A stretch of 64,000 nt of DNA from Mycolicibacterium porcinum (GTDB lineage Bacteria > Actinomycetota > Actinomycetes > Mycobacteriales > Mycobacteriaceae), in contig MVIG01000025.1 of NCBI GenBank assembly GCA_002086835.1, positions 1-64,000 on the forward strand, read 5' to 3'. The position numbers were made by a program, and so were the translations under genes. Below are positions 41,124 through 50,121 of this stretch, one piece after another. The notes beneath the pieces were generated by a model. The model had not been told where the DNA came from, made no database searches, and saw nothing but the letters and a program-made list of their open reading frames with translations. Position 1 is the stretch's first letter. Each line of letters begins with the position of its first letter.

Positions 41124-42269
41124 TCAGGCCAGGGCCTCGTAGAAGAGGTTCAGGTAGCGGCTGGTGCGTGCCGAGCCCTCAACCCCGGGCCCCATCCGGT
41201 TCATCACATAGGCGAAGGTGGCCCGGTGATCGGGATTGCAGGTCTCCCACGAGCCGCCCCAGCCGCCCCAGAAGCAGATCTTGCCGTCGGGGACGTACGG
41301 CACGGTTTTGGTCTGCGGCAGGCCGAATCCCAGACCCCAGCGCAGCGGGTGCCCGAGCAGGACGACGTCGGGCCCGTCGCGGTGAACCTCGAAAATCGAC
41401 TCGACGGTCTCGGGCTGCAGCAGTTTGACGCCGTTCACCGTGCCGCCCAACGAGATTGCCGACAGGATCCGGGCCAGCGACCGGGCATTGCCGTGACCGT
41501 TCACGGCACCGATGTCGGCGGCACGCCACTCGTCGGTGTTGGCGACCACCGGTGGCGGTGCGCCCATCAAGGTCTTGATCGCGGTTTCGGACAGCTGCTC
41601 CAGCGGCAGGTCCATCGGTTCGTCGGACGGAATGATCTCGGCGATGCGGTGCGCGTCCTCGCGTCGTGCACCGATCTGGAAGTCGGCCGCCAGCGGACCC
41701 GAGATCTCCTCACGGACAAACTCTTTGAGTGACATACCGGTGATTCGCCGCAGCACCTCACCGATGAGATGACCGTACGTCAGCGCGTGGTAGCCCGACG
41801 CCGTGCCCGGTTGCCACCACGGTGCCTGGCCGGCCAGCGCGGCCGTGGATTTCTCCCAGTCGTAGCTGTCTTCGATGGCGAACGGCTGCTCCCAGCCGGA
41901 CAACCCTGAGCTGTGGGTCAGCAGGTGGCGAAACTCGATGTCCTGCTTGCCGTTCACGCCGAATTCGGGCCAGCATTCGGCCACCGGGGTGCCTGCGGTG
42001 ATCAGGCCGCGGTCGATCAGCATCAACCCGGCCAGGGCCGTCACCGTCTTGGTGGATGACCAGACATTGACGATGGTGTCCTGGGTCCAGGGCTTGGTCC
42101 GCCCCGCGTCGGCGTAGCCGCCCCACATGTCGACGACGAGTTCACCGTCGATGTCGACGGCGATCGCGGCGCCGGTTTCCTCGGTGCTGGCAAGTGCGTC
42201 CGACAGGGCGTCGCGGATTGCGTGAAAACGTTCGTCGCAGTGGCCATGAACGAGGTCATCCATCGGCAC
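41124..42269 (-). CDS. Serine hydrolase of the beta-lactamase/EstB family
   Basis: 381 residues from GTG 42269; ATG 42263 is an alternative. Class C beta-lactamase-type motifs: nucleophile Ser71 in S-S-T-K74, and a tyrosine motif YHALTYG (the Y-x-N position) near residue 160. The HSSGLSGW and GWGGSWETCNPDHR blocks are typical of mycobacterial LipL/EstB-type esterases. It has no signal peptide, so it is probably a cytoplasmic esterase and not a penicillin-hydrolysing enzyme. It is divergent from the sugar-acid genes, with about 115 nt between starts. Confidence 0.88.
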   Translation of the reverse strand: MPMDDLVHGHCDERFHAIRDALSDALASTEETGAAIAVDIDGELVVDMWGGYADAGRTKPWTQDTIVNVWSSTKTVTALAGLMLIDRGLITAGTPVAECWPEFGVNGKQDIEFRHLLTHSSGLSGWEQPFAIEDSYDWEKSTAALAGQAPWWQPGTASGYHALTYGHLIGEVLRRITGMSLKEFVREEISGPLAADFQIGARREDAHRIAEIIPSDEPMDLPLEQLSETAIKTLMGAPPPVVANTDEWRAADIGAVNGHGNARSLARILSAISLGGTVNGVKLLQPETVESIFEVHRDGPDVVLLGHPLRWGLGFGLPQTKTVPYVPDGKICFWGGWGGSWETCNPDHRATFAYVMNRMGPGVEGSARTSRYLNLFYEALA

Positions 42270-42342
42270 ATCATGCGGGACCGGCGACCCGGCAGAGGCT
42301 CGAAACGGACTAATTCAACTAGTGCATGATTGACCGGCAAAT

Positions 42343-42378
42343 TTGACTTGGACAAGCATTTATTTGGCGTCGTACCGT
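42343..42378 (+). promoter_or_regulatory. Control region of the sugar-acid operon
   Basis: TACCGT (42373-42378) lies 6 nt before ATG 42385, giving a leaderless start. A small palindrome CTTG-GA-CAAG (42347-42356), flanked by aaat and attt, sits about 17-26 nt upstream of the -10 box and could be an operator. TTGACT at 42343 is too far (24 nt) to be the -35 partner. Confidence 0.45.
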
Positions 42379-42384
42379 GCCTGT

Positions 42385-43980
42385 ATGACCTCAACGGCGA
42401 CGCTGGACCTGACCGGACAGATGCTGATCGCGGGTACGCCGGTGCGCGGCACCGGCATGGAGATCCGCGGCGTCGACCCGCAGACCGGCAATCCGATCGA
42501 GCCCGCGTATGCCTACGGCGACCGCTCCCACGTCGAGGGCGCCTGCGCCGCGGCCGCCGAGGCGTTCTCGGCATACCGATCAGCCCCGATCGAGACGAGG
42601 GCCCGATTCCTGGAGACGATCGCGGCCAACCTCGAGTCGATCGGTGACGCTCTCGTGAGCCGTGCGCACTCCGAGACCGGCTTGCCGCGGCCACGGCTGA
42701 CCGGTGAGGTCGGCCGCACTGCCGGTCAACTGCGGTTGTTCGCCGCGGTGCTGCGCGAGGGCAGCTGGAACCAGGCGCGGATCGACCCCGCGCAGCCCGG
42801 CCGAACCCCGTTGCCGCGCCCCGACATTCGTCAGCGCAGCGTGCCGCTCGGCCCTGTCGCGGTGTTCGGTGCGAGCAATTTCCCGCTGGCCTTCTCGGTG
42901 GCCGGTGGCGACACCGCGTCCGCCCTGGCCGCCGGCTGCCCGGTTGTCGTCAAGGCGCACGACGCCCACCCCGGCACCTCCGAACTCGTCGGGCGGGCCA
43001 TCACCGATGCCGTCGCTTCATCTGGGCTGCCGGCCGGAACGTTCTCTCTGCTGTACGGGTACGGCCCTGAACTGGGCGCCGCCCTGGTCACCGATCCCCG
43101 GATAAGGGCGGTCGGGTTCACCGGCTCCCGCGCGGGCGGCATGGCGCTGGTTGCCGCCGCGGCGGCCCGTCCTGAACCGATCCCCGTGTACGCCGAGATG
43201 AGCGCCGTCAACCCGGTATTCCTGCTGGGCGGTGCGCTGGCCGACCGCGGTGCCGAGCTGGGACGGGCCTTCGTCGGCTCGCTGACCCTGGGCTCCGGAC
43301 AGTTCTGCACCAATCCGGGTCTGGTCATCGCGGTCGACGGGCCCGAGCTGGAAACCTTCGCCGCCGCCGCGGGTGAAGCGGTCGAGGCGACTGCACCGAC
43401 CGCGATGCTGACAGCCGGTATCGCCGACAGTTTCCGCAAGGGTGTGGCGGCGGCGGAGCGGGAGGCAGTACTCGTCGCCCGCGGAGCGCAGGCCGAGGCA
43501 CCCGCTGTGTCATGCCGCGCCGCACTGTTCAGCACCGACGCGACGACCTTCCTGGCCTCGGAGACACTGCAGGCCGAGATATTCGGCGCCGTCGGCGTTC
43601 TGGTGAGGTGCTCCGATGCCGCCGAGATGCTGCGGCTCGCCAACAGCCTGGAGGGTCAACTGACCGCGACGATCCACGCCGACGATTCCGACCACAGCCA
43701 GGCCCGTGAGCTGCTGAATGTTCTCGAGCTGAAGGCGGGCCGAATCCTGTTCAATGGCTGGCCGACCGGCGTCGAGGTCGGTCATGCCATGGTGCACGGC
43801 GGGCCGTTCCCGTCGACCTCCGATTCGCGCACCACATCGGTGGGCGCGCGTGCCATCGAGCGGTTCCTGCGGCCGGTGTGTTACCAGGACGCCCCGAAAC
43901 AACTGCTGCCCAGTGCCATTGCCGAGGGAAATCCTGACGGCCTGTGGCGGCGTATCGACGGCCAACTCACCAAAGACTGA
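42385..43980 (+). CDS. Alpha-ketoglutaric semialdehyde dehydrogenase
   Basis: 531 residues from ATG 42385. Aldehyde dehydrogenase family with the FGASNFPLAF cofactor segment, the general-base glutamate in YAEMSAVNPVF and the catalytic cysteine in GSGQFCTNPG. The G-x-x-G-S segment reads VGFTGSRAGG. The length and the CTNPG form fit the bacterial 2,5-dioxopentanoate dehydrogenases of the glucarate route. It oxidises 2-oxoglutarate semialdehyde to 2-oxoglutarate with NAD(P)+. The next gene, 5-keto-4-deoxyglucarate dehydratase, makes its substrate and follows after 21 nt. Confidence 0.92.
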   Translation: MTSTATLDLTGQMLIAGTPVRGTGMEIRGVDPQTGNPIEPAYAYGDRSHVEGACAAAAEAFSAYRSAPIETRARFLETIAANLESIGDALVSRAHSETGLPRPRLTGEVGRTAGQLRLFAAVLREGSWNQARIDPAQPGRTPLPRPDIRQRSVPLGPVAVFGASNFPLAFSVAGGDTASALAAGCPVVVKAHDAHPGTSELVGRAITDAVASSGLPAGTFSLLYGYGPELGAALVTDPRIRAVGFTGSRAGGMALVAAAAARPEPIPVYAEMSAVNPVFLLGGALADRGAELGRAFVGSLTLGSGQFCTNPGLVIAVDGPELETFAAAAGEAVEATAPTAMLTAGIADSFRKGVAAAEREAVLVARGAQAEAPAVSCRAALFSTDATTFLASETLQAEIFGAVGVLVRCSDAAEMLRLANSLEGQLTATIHADDSDHSQARELLNVLELKAGRILFNGWPTGVEVGHAMVHGGPFPSTSDSRTTSVGARAIERFLRPVCYQDAPKQLLPSAIAEGNPDGLWRRIDGQLTKD

Positions 43981-44001
43981 CCTGAAAACAAGGAGTACAC
44001 A

Positions 44002-44925
44002 ATGCTGGACGGCGTCCTGTTCTTCCCGGTAACCCCGCTCACCGCCGCTGGCGAAGTCGACGTGGATCGGCTCGCGCAGCACATCGCAAAGGGGGTCGAG
44101 GCTGGGCCCGGTGGCGTGTTCATCGGCTGTGGCACCGGAGAATTCCATGCCCTCGATCCCGACGAGATGCGCACGGTGGTGCGTACCGCCGTCGATACGG
44201 TGAGCGGGAGGGTTCCGGTGTACGCGGGCGCCGGCGGTTCCATCGTGTCGGCCAAGGCCTTCGCGCGTGCCGCCGCGGAAACCGGAGCCGACGGTCTCTT
44301 GCTCCTGCCGCCATACCTGGTCGAGATGCCGCAGGCGGGGCTGGTGGCATACACCCGTGAGGTCAGCGCGGCCACGGATCTGCCCGTCGTCGTCTACAAC
44401 CGCAACAACGCCCGCTACACCGAGGAGTCGGCCGTGGAGGTGGCTCTGATCCCCAATGTGGTCGGATTCAAGGACGGCACAGGCGATCTCGATCGAGTAT
44501 CACGCATCGTGCGGGCGGTCACCGACGCCTTGGAGCCGCTCGGCAAGCCGTTCCAATTCTTCAACGGGCTGCCCACCGCCGAGGTGTCCCAGCAGGCCTA
44601 CCGCGCGATTGGGGTGACCTTGTACTCGTCGGCGACTTTCGCATTCGCCCCGGATGTCTCACTCGCCTTCTACCGGGCCCTGGAAACCGGTGACGAGCCG
44701 ATGATCGCGGCCCTGACGCGCGAGTTCTACCATCCGCTGGTGCGGCTCCGGGACACGGTTCCCGGCTATGCGGTCTCCTTGATCAAGGCCGGTGTCACCT
44801 TGGAGGGGATCCCCGCCGGACCGGTGCGCCCACCGCTCATCGATGCCAGACCCGACGATGTCGCTGAGCTGCAACGCATCCTGGCGGCCGGCCGCGCCGT
44901 GATCGACAACGCGCTGGTTCACTGA
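44002..44925 (+). CDS. 5-dehydro-4-deoxyglucarate dehydratase
   Basis: 307 residues with aaggag (43989-43994) as ribosome site. DapA-like TIM barrel: FFPVTPLTAAGEVDVDRL start, GCGTGEF (the G-x-x-G-E position), VVYNRNN with the catalytic tyrosine and Schiff-base Lys157 in VGFKDGTGD. It decarboxylates and dehydrates 5-keto-4-deoxy-D-glucarate to 2-oxoglutarate semialdehyde and CO2. The stop codon overlaps the start of the following dehydratase by one base (TGATG), so the steps are encoded in one operon. Confidence 0.93.
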   Translation: MLDGVLFFPVTPLTAAGEVDVDRLAQHIAKGVEAGPGGVFIGCGTGEFHALDPDEMRTVVRTAVDTVSGRVPVYAGAGGSIVSAKAFARAAAETGADGLLLLPPYLVEMPQAGLVAYTREVSAATDLPVVVYNRNNARYTEESAVEVALIPNVVGFKDGTGDLDRVSRIVRAVTDALEPLGKPFQFFNGLPTAEVSQQAYRAIGVTLYSSATFAFAPDVSLAFYRALETGDEPMIAALTREFYHPLVRLRDTVPGYAVSLIKAGVTLEGIPAGPVRPPLIDARPDDVAELQRILAAGRAVIDNALVH

Positions 44926-46184
44926 TGCCGCCCGTCCGCATTACCGGCGCACGCATAACACCGGTCGCGTTCGCGGACTCCCCGCTGCTCAACACCGTCG
45001 GTGTGCATCAACCGTTCGCGTTGCGGGCGATCGTCCAGGTGCAGACCGATGAAGGTCTCACCGGGCTCGGTGAGACCTACGCCGACACCCGGCATCTGGA
45101 GCGCCTGCGGGCAGCCGCGGATGCGATCGTCGGGCATGATGTGTTTTCTCTCAACGCCATTCGTGCGGCAATCGCCGATCGGCTGCGCGGAGACACGGCT
45201 GCCGTCGGCACGGCAGGCATGATCACCACCGCCAGCGCGGTCGATCAGGTTTTCTCTCCGTTCGAGGTGGCGTGCCTCGATATCGCGGGGCATGCGACCG
45301 GCCGTCCGGTATCGGATCTGCTCGGCGGCGCGGTGCGTGATGCGGTGCCGTTCAGCGCCTACCTGTTCTACAAGTGGGCCGGTCACCCCGGGGCTGAGCC
45401 AGACGGCTGGGGCGAGGCGCTCGACCCCGCCGGCATCGTGGCCCAGGCCCGTCGCATCGTTGACGAATACGGTTTCACCGCCATCAAACTCAAGGGTGGC
45501 GTGTTTCCGCCCGAGGAGGAGGCGGCCGCGATCGAGGCGTTGCGGGCAGCGTTCCCCGACCATCCGCTGCGGCTGGACCCGAATGCCGCCTGGACGCCAG
45601 AGACGTCGCTGAAGGTGGCCGCGCGGCTGTCGGGAGTGCTGGAGTACCTGGAGGATCCGACGCCCGGGTTGGACGGCATGGCAGACGTGGCTGCGCAGGC
45701 AACCATGCCGTTGGCCACCAACATGTGTGTGGTGGCGTTCGACCACCTGGCCCCCGCGGTCGCGAAAGGCGCGGTGCGCGTGGTGCTCTCGGATCATCAC
45801 TACTGGGGCGGCTTGCAGCGGTCCCGCCTGCTGGCCGGTATCTGCGACACCTTCGGGTTGGGGCTGTCCATGCATTCCAACTCGCATCTGGGCATCAGTC
45901 TGGCTGCCATGGTGCATTTGGCGGCCGCCACACCTAATCTCACCTACGCCTGCGACACTCACTGGCCGTGGAAGACCGAAGACGTCGTGCGCCCCGGTGC
46001 CCTGGAGTTCCGATCTGGCGCAGTGCCCGTGCCGGCCGGTCCCGGACTCGGCGTAGAGATCGACGACGACGCTCTGGCTGCGTTGCACGAGCAATACCTG
46101 CGCTGCGGGATCACCGACCGCGACGACACCGGCTACATGCGCACGGTCGATCCGTCATTTGAGGCGGTCAGCCCGCGCTGGTAA
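44925..46184 (+). CDS. Enolase-superfamily sugar-acid dehydratase, actinobacterial glucarate type
   Basis: 419 residues. Enolase-superfamily marks: catalytic K188-L-K190 (AIKLKGGVF), metal ligands around RLDPNAAW, YLEDPTPG and TNMCVV, and a catalytic histidine in SMHSNSHLGIS. The N-terminus PLLNTVGVHQPFALRAIVQV is that of the glucarate dehydratases common in Actinobacteria, distinct from E. coli GudD. It converts D-glucarate (or an epimer) to 5-keto-4-deoxyglucarate, the substrate of the gene before it. A second, E. coli-like GudD is encoded at 57163-58539, so the two may prefer different substrates. Confidence 0.9.
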   Translation: MPPVRITGARITPVAFADSPLLNTVGVHQPFALRAIVQVQTDEGLTGLGETYADTRHLERLRAAADAIVGHDVFSLNAIRAAIADRLRGDTAAVGTAGMITTASAVDQVFSPFEVACLDIAGHATGRPVSDLLGGAVRDAVPFSAYLFYKWAGHPGAEPDGWGEALDPAGIVAQARRIVDEYGFTAIKLKGGVFPPEEEAAAIEALRAAFPDHPLRLDPNAAWTPETSLKVAARLSGVLEYLEDPTPGLDGMADVAAQATMPLATNMCVVAFDHLAPAVAKGAVRVVLSDHHYWGGLQRSRLLAGICDTFGLGLSMHSNSHLGISLAAMVHLAAATPNLTYACDTHWPWKTEDVVRPGALEFRSGAVPVPAGPGLGVEIDDDALAALHEQYLRCGITDRDDTGYMRTVDPSFEAVSPRW

Positions 46185-46196
46185 CTCAGGGCCAGG

Positions 46197-47753
46197 TCAG
46201 AAAGGTGGTTCGTCCGGCCCTGGATCCGGTGGAGGTGGCGGTTGCCAGTCGGCGGGCAGGGTTTCGGGCTCGTACGGATCGTTGATCCAGGTGGCGAATG
46301 GGCTGGTGCTAGGGCGGTTTCCCTTGAACAACGTGAGGGTGGCGCGCATCCGGTTGTGTTCAACGCGGCGACGTACCTCGGCCGTGCGGGCCTTCCGGAT
46401 GCGGCGCGCCTCGGCATTGATCGGACGCAACCGGTGGTTCTTGGCCCGCTGCTGCGCGATTCGGACAGCACGGGGTGTGGTCTTGGTACGCCGTGGAGCG
46501 CGACGCGCCGTCAATTCCGGGAAGATCTCGACGGCGCCGGGACTGGTGGTGTAGATCTGGCCGCTCGGCGCGGTCCACACGATGGTCCCATCGGGGAGTT
46601 GTCGGTCGCGCCAGCCGTCATGGAACGTCTTGAGACGATGGTGTTGGCGGCAAAGGCATTTCAGGTTCCATGGCACTGTGAGCCCGCCCCGTTCGGGGTT
46701 GGCGTGATTGAACGGAATCGTATGGTCGATATCGCAGAGTTCGGCAGGTCGGTCGCAACCCGGAAACCGGCAGGTGATGTCACGGCACCGGATCCAGCGC
46801 GCCAGCGCGGTTGATACCTGGTACCGCAACGCCTCGGCGGTCGCCACCGTGGGGGCCTGAATTACCCGCAGGGCGGCCTGCTCGGCCAGCTCCCGCAGCT
46901 TTTCGGCGTCTATCACGCCGTACCCGGCGAGGTAGCCGGGCTGGTTCCCACCGGTGAGGGCGCTCTGCGGGGCGATCACATTCATCAACACCCGCGCTGC
47001 GGGTGGCTCGGCGGGTTCGGCATGCGGGCACTCGGGCCGCCGGCACAGGCAGACCAAGGCGCGGTTCTCGGACATGGCTTCGACAGCATCGGCTCGGCGC
47101 TGGCCCAGTGTGCGCGGATCCTCCGCACACACTCCGTTGGCCAGCTGAGTCAGGCGCTGGTCGAAGGTCGAACCTGCCTTCGCGGTCAACGTTCCTTCCA
47201 GTCGTGCAGTGCCGTCGGGTCCGGGCCGTACCCGTACAAAGCGGCGGCGCTCAGCCTTTTCGCGTTCACGGATGGCATCGGGGTCCATCTCGCGCACCGC
47301 AGCGTCCACGGCGTTGACGACCCGCTGCCGTGACCACGACTTCCAGCCCGAGATCCGGCCGGCCAAATCGGCATCCAGGCGGGCGATGACCCCGTTGTCG
47401 GCGACCAGTTCTGTCCGCTCGATGATCACCGCCACCGTTGCCCAGTCGATCTGTCCGCGCCGAAGGACTTGCGCCACCGCGGGCAGTCGATCGGTCAACG
47501 CTTCAGCTTGCGCAACGATCAGTGTGGCGACTTTGGGGGAGATGTTCATGGCCGCGCCCACTTCGGAGACGGTGCGGGAAAACCCGGTCACCAACATGTA
47601 ACCCGGGTCGGAATCCTCGGGTTCGACCTCAGCGGTGCGGCGGGCCAGCAGTTCACCGATCATCGACATCCGCGAGGCCATCAGCATGGCCTCCTCGCTG
47701 ACGGAGTCACCGATGCACAGGACCAGTTCCCACGATGCATCTGACTCGAACAT
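46197..47753 (-). CDS. DUF222/HNH endonuclease, 13E12 repeat family
   Basis: 518 residues from ATG 47753 (MFESDASWEL, the typical start); a TAGCAT -10-like box is 10 nt upstream. The DUF222 helical region is followed by a C-terminal HNH domain with paired cysteines and CDIDHTIPFNHANP, WNLKCLCRQHHRLKT. The family (REP13E12 in M. tuberculosis) is multicopy in mycobacterial genomes, and some copies hold the phiRv1 prophage attachment site. It sits between the sugar-acid operon and its LysR gene, so it looks like an insertion into the island. Its own role is unknown. Confidence 0.92.
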   Translation of the reverse strand: MFESDASWELVLCIGDSVSEEAMLMASRMSMIGELLARRTAEVEPEDSDPGYMLVTGFSRTVSEVGAAMNISPKVATLIVAQAEALTDRLPAVAQVLRRGQIDWATVAVIIERTELVADNGVIARLDADLAGRISGWKSWSRQRVVNAVDAAVREMDPDAIREREKAERRRFVRVRPGPDGTARLEGTLTAKAGSTFDQRLTQLANGVCAEDPRTLGQRRADAVEAMSENRALVCLCRRPECPHAEPAEPPAARVLMNVIAPQSALTGGNQPGYLAGYGVIDAEKLRELAEQAALRVIQAPTVATAEALRYQVSTALARWIRCRDITCRFPGCDRPAELCDIDHTIPFNHANPERGGLTVPWNLKCLCRQHHRLKTFHDGWRDRQLPDGTIVWTAPSGQIYTTSPGAVEIFPELTARRAPRRTKTTPRAVRIAQQRAKNHRLRPINAEARRIRKARTAEVRRRVEHNRMRATLTLFKGNRPSTSPFATWINDPYEPETLPADWQPPPPPDPGPDEPPF

Positions 47754-47850
47754 GTGTTCGATTATGCTACGAAAATTGGCGATACGCAAGGAAATCCGCG
47801 ACCTCGTGGCGTTTATCGATAATTTCCTCCATCCGTCCTAGTGTCGGCCC

Positions 47851-47894
47851 ATTCATGCGATTCACGCATGTATAACGGAGGTGGACGATAGGCT
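47851..47894 (+). promoter_or_regulatory. LysR-type operator and leaderless promoter
   Basis: ATTCATGCG (47851-47859) and CGCATGTAT (47865-47873) form an inverted repeat with one mismatch around a 5-nt centre, a good T-N11-A LysR box. TAGGCT (47889-47894) is the -10 box, exactly 6 nt before GTG 47901. The operator covers the expected -35 position, so autoregulation by the encoded LysR protein is likely. Confidence 0.7.
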
Positions 47895-47900
47895 GCACCG

Positions 47901-48827
47901 GTGTTCTCGCTGTCCCGGCTGTCGTGCTTCATCGCCGTCGCAGAAGAACTGCACTTCGGCCGGGCCGCCGAGCGGCTGCACATGACCCAGCCGCCGCTGA
48001 GCCGCCAAATCCAGCAGTTGGAGAGCGAACTCGGTGTGCACCTGATCGACCGCACCACCCGGTCGGTCACTCTGACGCCCGCGGGGGTGGCGTTCCTGCC
48101 CGATGCCCGCCGCATCCTGCAATTGGCCGAAGGCGCGGCGCTCAATGTAAAACGCGTTCCCGCAGGCGATCTCGGCACGGTGGTGATCGGATTCACCGCG
48201 GCGTCGGCGCATCCGGTGCTGCCCAGGCTGTTCGACGCCGCACGTCAACAGATTCCCGACGTGAAGCTCGAGTTGCGCGAGATGGTGACGGCCGTCCAGA
48301 TCGAGGCGCTCATGACCGGTGAACTGGATCTCGGCATGGCGCGGCCACCGCTCAAACGTCCGGGCCTGGTATCGCGACCGCTGCTGCACGAACAGCTCAT
48401 CGCCGCGCTTCCGGCAGCACACCCGCTGGTCGAGGTACGTCGACAGCTCACGCTCAACGATCTCGACGGCCAGGACATGATCATGTACTCCCCGGCACAG
48501 GCCCGCTACTTCAACGAGTTGCTGATCAGCACGTTCACCATCGCTGGAGCCACGCCGCGATACGTTCAGTACGTCACGCAGGTGCACACCATGCTGGTGC
48601 TGGTGCGCTCCGGGATCGGCATCGCCCTGGTGCCCGCGTCGACGGCCACCCTGCATCCCGAGGGCGTGGTGTTCCGCTCGATCGGCGCGTTCCGGGAACG
48701 CCCGGTCGAACTGGACGCGGTCTGGCGCGGGGACAGCACCAACCCCGCGCTGCTGCGGCTGCTGCGCGATGTGCTGCCGCCGCGGGAGTGGACCACCGAC
48801 GATCTGGTCGAGGATTTCGTCGGTTAG
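47901..48827 (+). CDS. LysR-family regulator
   Basis: 308 residues from GTG 47901. The N-terminal winged helix (about 1-60) has FGRAAERLHMTQPPLSRQIQ and LFDRTTR-like LIDRTTRSV. The effector-binding domain with two Rossmann-like lobes follows (VVIGFTAASAHPVLPRL, GIGIALVPAST). It resembles the CatR/BenM-like group that senses small acids. It lies among sugar-acid genes and probably controls its own promoter and the divergent dehydrogenase/ABC transporter region. The 3' end overlaps the convergent dehydrogenase stop codon (TTAG). Confidence 0.92.
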   Translation: MFSLSRLSCFIAVAEELHFGRAAERLHMTQPPLSRQIQQLESELGVHLIDRTTRSVTLTPAGVAFLPDARRILQLAEGAALNVKRVPAGDLGTVVIGFTAASAHPVLPRLFDAARQQIPDVKLELREMVTAVQIEALMTGELDLGMARPPLKRPGLVSRPLLHEQLIAALPAAHPLVEVRRQLTLNDLDGQDMIMYSPAQARYFNELLISTFTIAGATPRYVQYVTQVHTMLVLVRSGIGIALVPASTATLHPEGVVFRSIGAFRERPVELDAVWRGDSTNPALLRLLRDVLPPREWTTDDLVEDFVG

Positions 48828-49804
48828 CTGCGGGCTGCCGGAGCCGGCATGGGCACCGGGGTGACGAGCTCGCCGGACTCCAGGAACGTGTCCAGGTTGG
48901 CCAGGGTCAGTGCCTCCATGGCCGCGCGAGTCTCCACGGTTCCACTCCCCACGTGGGGGAGCAGCACCACGTTGTCCAACGACAGCAGTGACTCGGGCAC
49001 GTTCGGCTCGTCGGTGAACACGTCGAGCCCTGCGCCTGCCAGCCTGCCCCCGGTCAGGGCGTCGACAAGAGCGCCCTCGTCGACGACGCTGCCGCGGGCG
49101 ATGTTGACCAGGTAGCCGTCGGGGCCGAGAGCCTCGAGCACATCCCGATCGACCAGGTGGCGCGTGCCGCTGCCGCCGGCCGCGGCGATGATCAGGACGT
49201 CGACCTGGTGCGCGAGGTCGACCGGGGACGAGACGTATCGGTAAGGGCTGTCGGCGATCTCGCGACGATTGTGATAGCTGATGGGGCAACCGAACGCGAC
49301 CAGTCTGGTGGCGATCGCGGTGCCGATACGTCCCAGCCCGATGATGCCGACGCGAGCCCCGGAGACCTTGTGGGTCAGTGGGTAGTTGCCGTCGGCGGGC
49401 CACCGCCCGGCGCGCAGGTAGCGGTCGGCCGCCGAGAACTGGCGCATGGTGTCGATCAACAGACCGACGGCGGTGTCGGCCACGCAGTCACTGAGGACGT
49501 CAGGGGTATTGCTGACCATGACGCCTCGGGCTGCGGCAGCCTCGACATCCGTGGTGTCGTAGCCCACCCCGAAGTTCACCACTGCGCCCAGATTGGGCAG
49601 CGCGGACATCAGTTCGGCGTCAACCCCGGTGCGCCCGGAGGTCACGACGGCGGTGATCGTGGTGCCGTACTCGGCGAGGAACGCTGTGCGTTCGGGGCCG
49701 TCGGGCAAGACCTGGGCGTCGTAGCTGGTCCGCAGGGTCTCGGCGAGCGACGGCTTGAGCGGACCCACCTGCAGGACGCGGCGGCTGGAATCGGATTCGG
49801 GCAC
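48824..49804 (-). CDS. D-2-hydroxyacid dehydrogenase
   Basis: 326 residues from GTG 49804 with gaggag upstream. Rossmann motif GLGRIGTAIATRL (G-x-G-x-x-G), substrate loop NFGVGYDTTDV, the Arg/Glu pair within NIARGSVVDEGAL and DVFTDEP, and the catalytic His in LLPHVGSGT. It is close to glyoxylate/hydroxypyruvate reductases. In this island it may reduce or oxidise a 2-keto acid linked to sugar-acid breakdown. The gene is divergent from the ABC transporter operon. Confidence 0.92.
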   Translation of the reverse strand: MPESDSSRRVLQVGPLKPSLAETLRTSYDAQVLPDGPERTAFLAEYGTTITAVVTSGRTGVDAELMSALPNLGAVVNFGVGYDTTDVEAAAARGVMVSNTPDVLSDCVADTAVGLLIDTMRQFSAADRYLRAGRWPADGNYPLTHKVSGARVGIIGLGRIGTAIATRLVAFGCPISYHNRREIADSPYRYVSSPVDLAHQVDVLIIAAAGGSGTRHLVDRDVLEALGPDGYLVNIARGSVVDEGALVDALTGGRLAGAGLDVFTDEPNVPESLLSLDNVVLLPHVGSGTVETRAAMEALTLANLDTFLESGELVTPVPMPAPAARS

Positions 49805-50121
49805 ACGTACTCCTCGGTCGGGATGCAGCTACGGTAAGCCTGCCTGCAAATACCCGTCCAACACGGAAATAGCATGGGTTGATACGCAAGCTGCATAATT
49901 GCCCCCTCGGCATTGCTACGGGCGTATCGCCGATCCCGTCGCGGCGCTAAATCTGCAGCTCATATCCACTTTTTGGCCCATGCGACGACGAGCCGAGCAC
50001 ATTCAGGCGGGGCCGTTTCAGCCGATTTCCCTGGGTTGACGGGTGGAGCGGGCCGTTCTTAGCGTGTGTCTGCGGTCACAACCGGCATCTACATACGTGG
50101 ACATCACATCCTGGAGGATCC
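49805..50121. other. Divergent control region, dehydrogenase / ABC transporter
   Basis: 317 nt without a gene. It contains a widely spaced inverted repeat GATACGC (49881-49887) and GCGTATC (49922-49928). The longer word gatacgcaag (49881-49890) is found again at 47781-47790, upstream of the LysR gene. This suggests a shared regulator site. The ggaggatcc ribosome site of the substrate-binding protein ends the region. I could not assign -35/-10 boxes with confidence. Confidence 0.5.

Noticed and set aside
41124-42269. Antibiotic-resistance beta-lactamase
   Set aside because: The SxxK motif is present, but there is no signal peptide and the remaining blocks match cytoplasmic LipL/EstB-type esterases.
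42343-42348. TTGACT as the -35 box of the sugar-acid operon
   Set aside because: The spacing to the -10 box TACCGT is 24 nt, too long for a sigma-70-type promoter.
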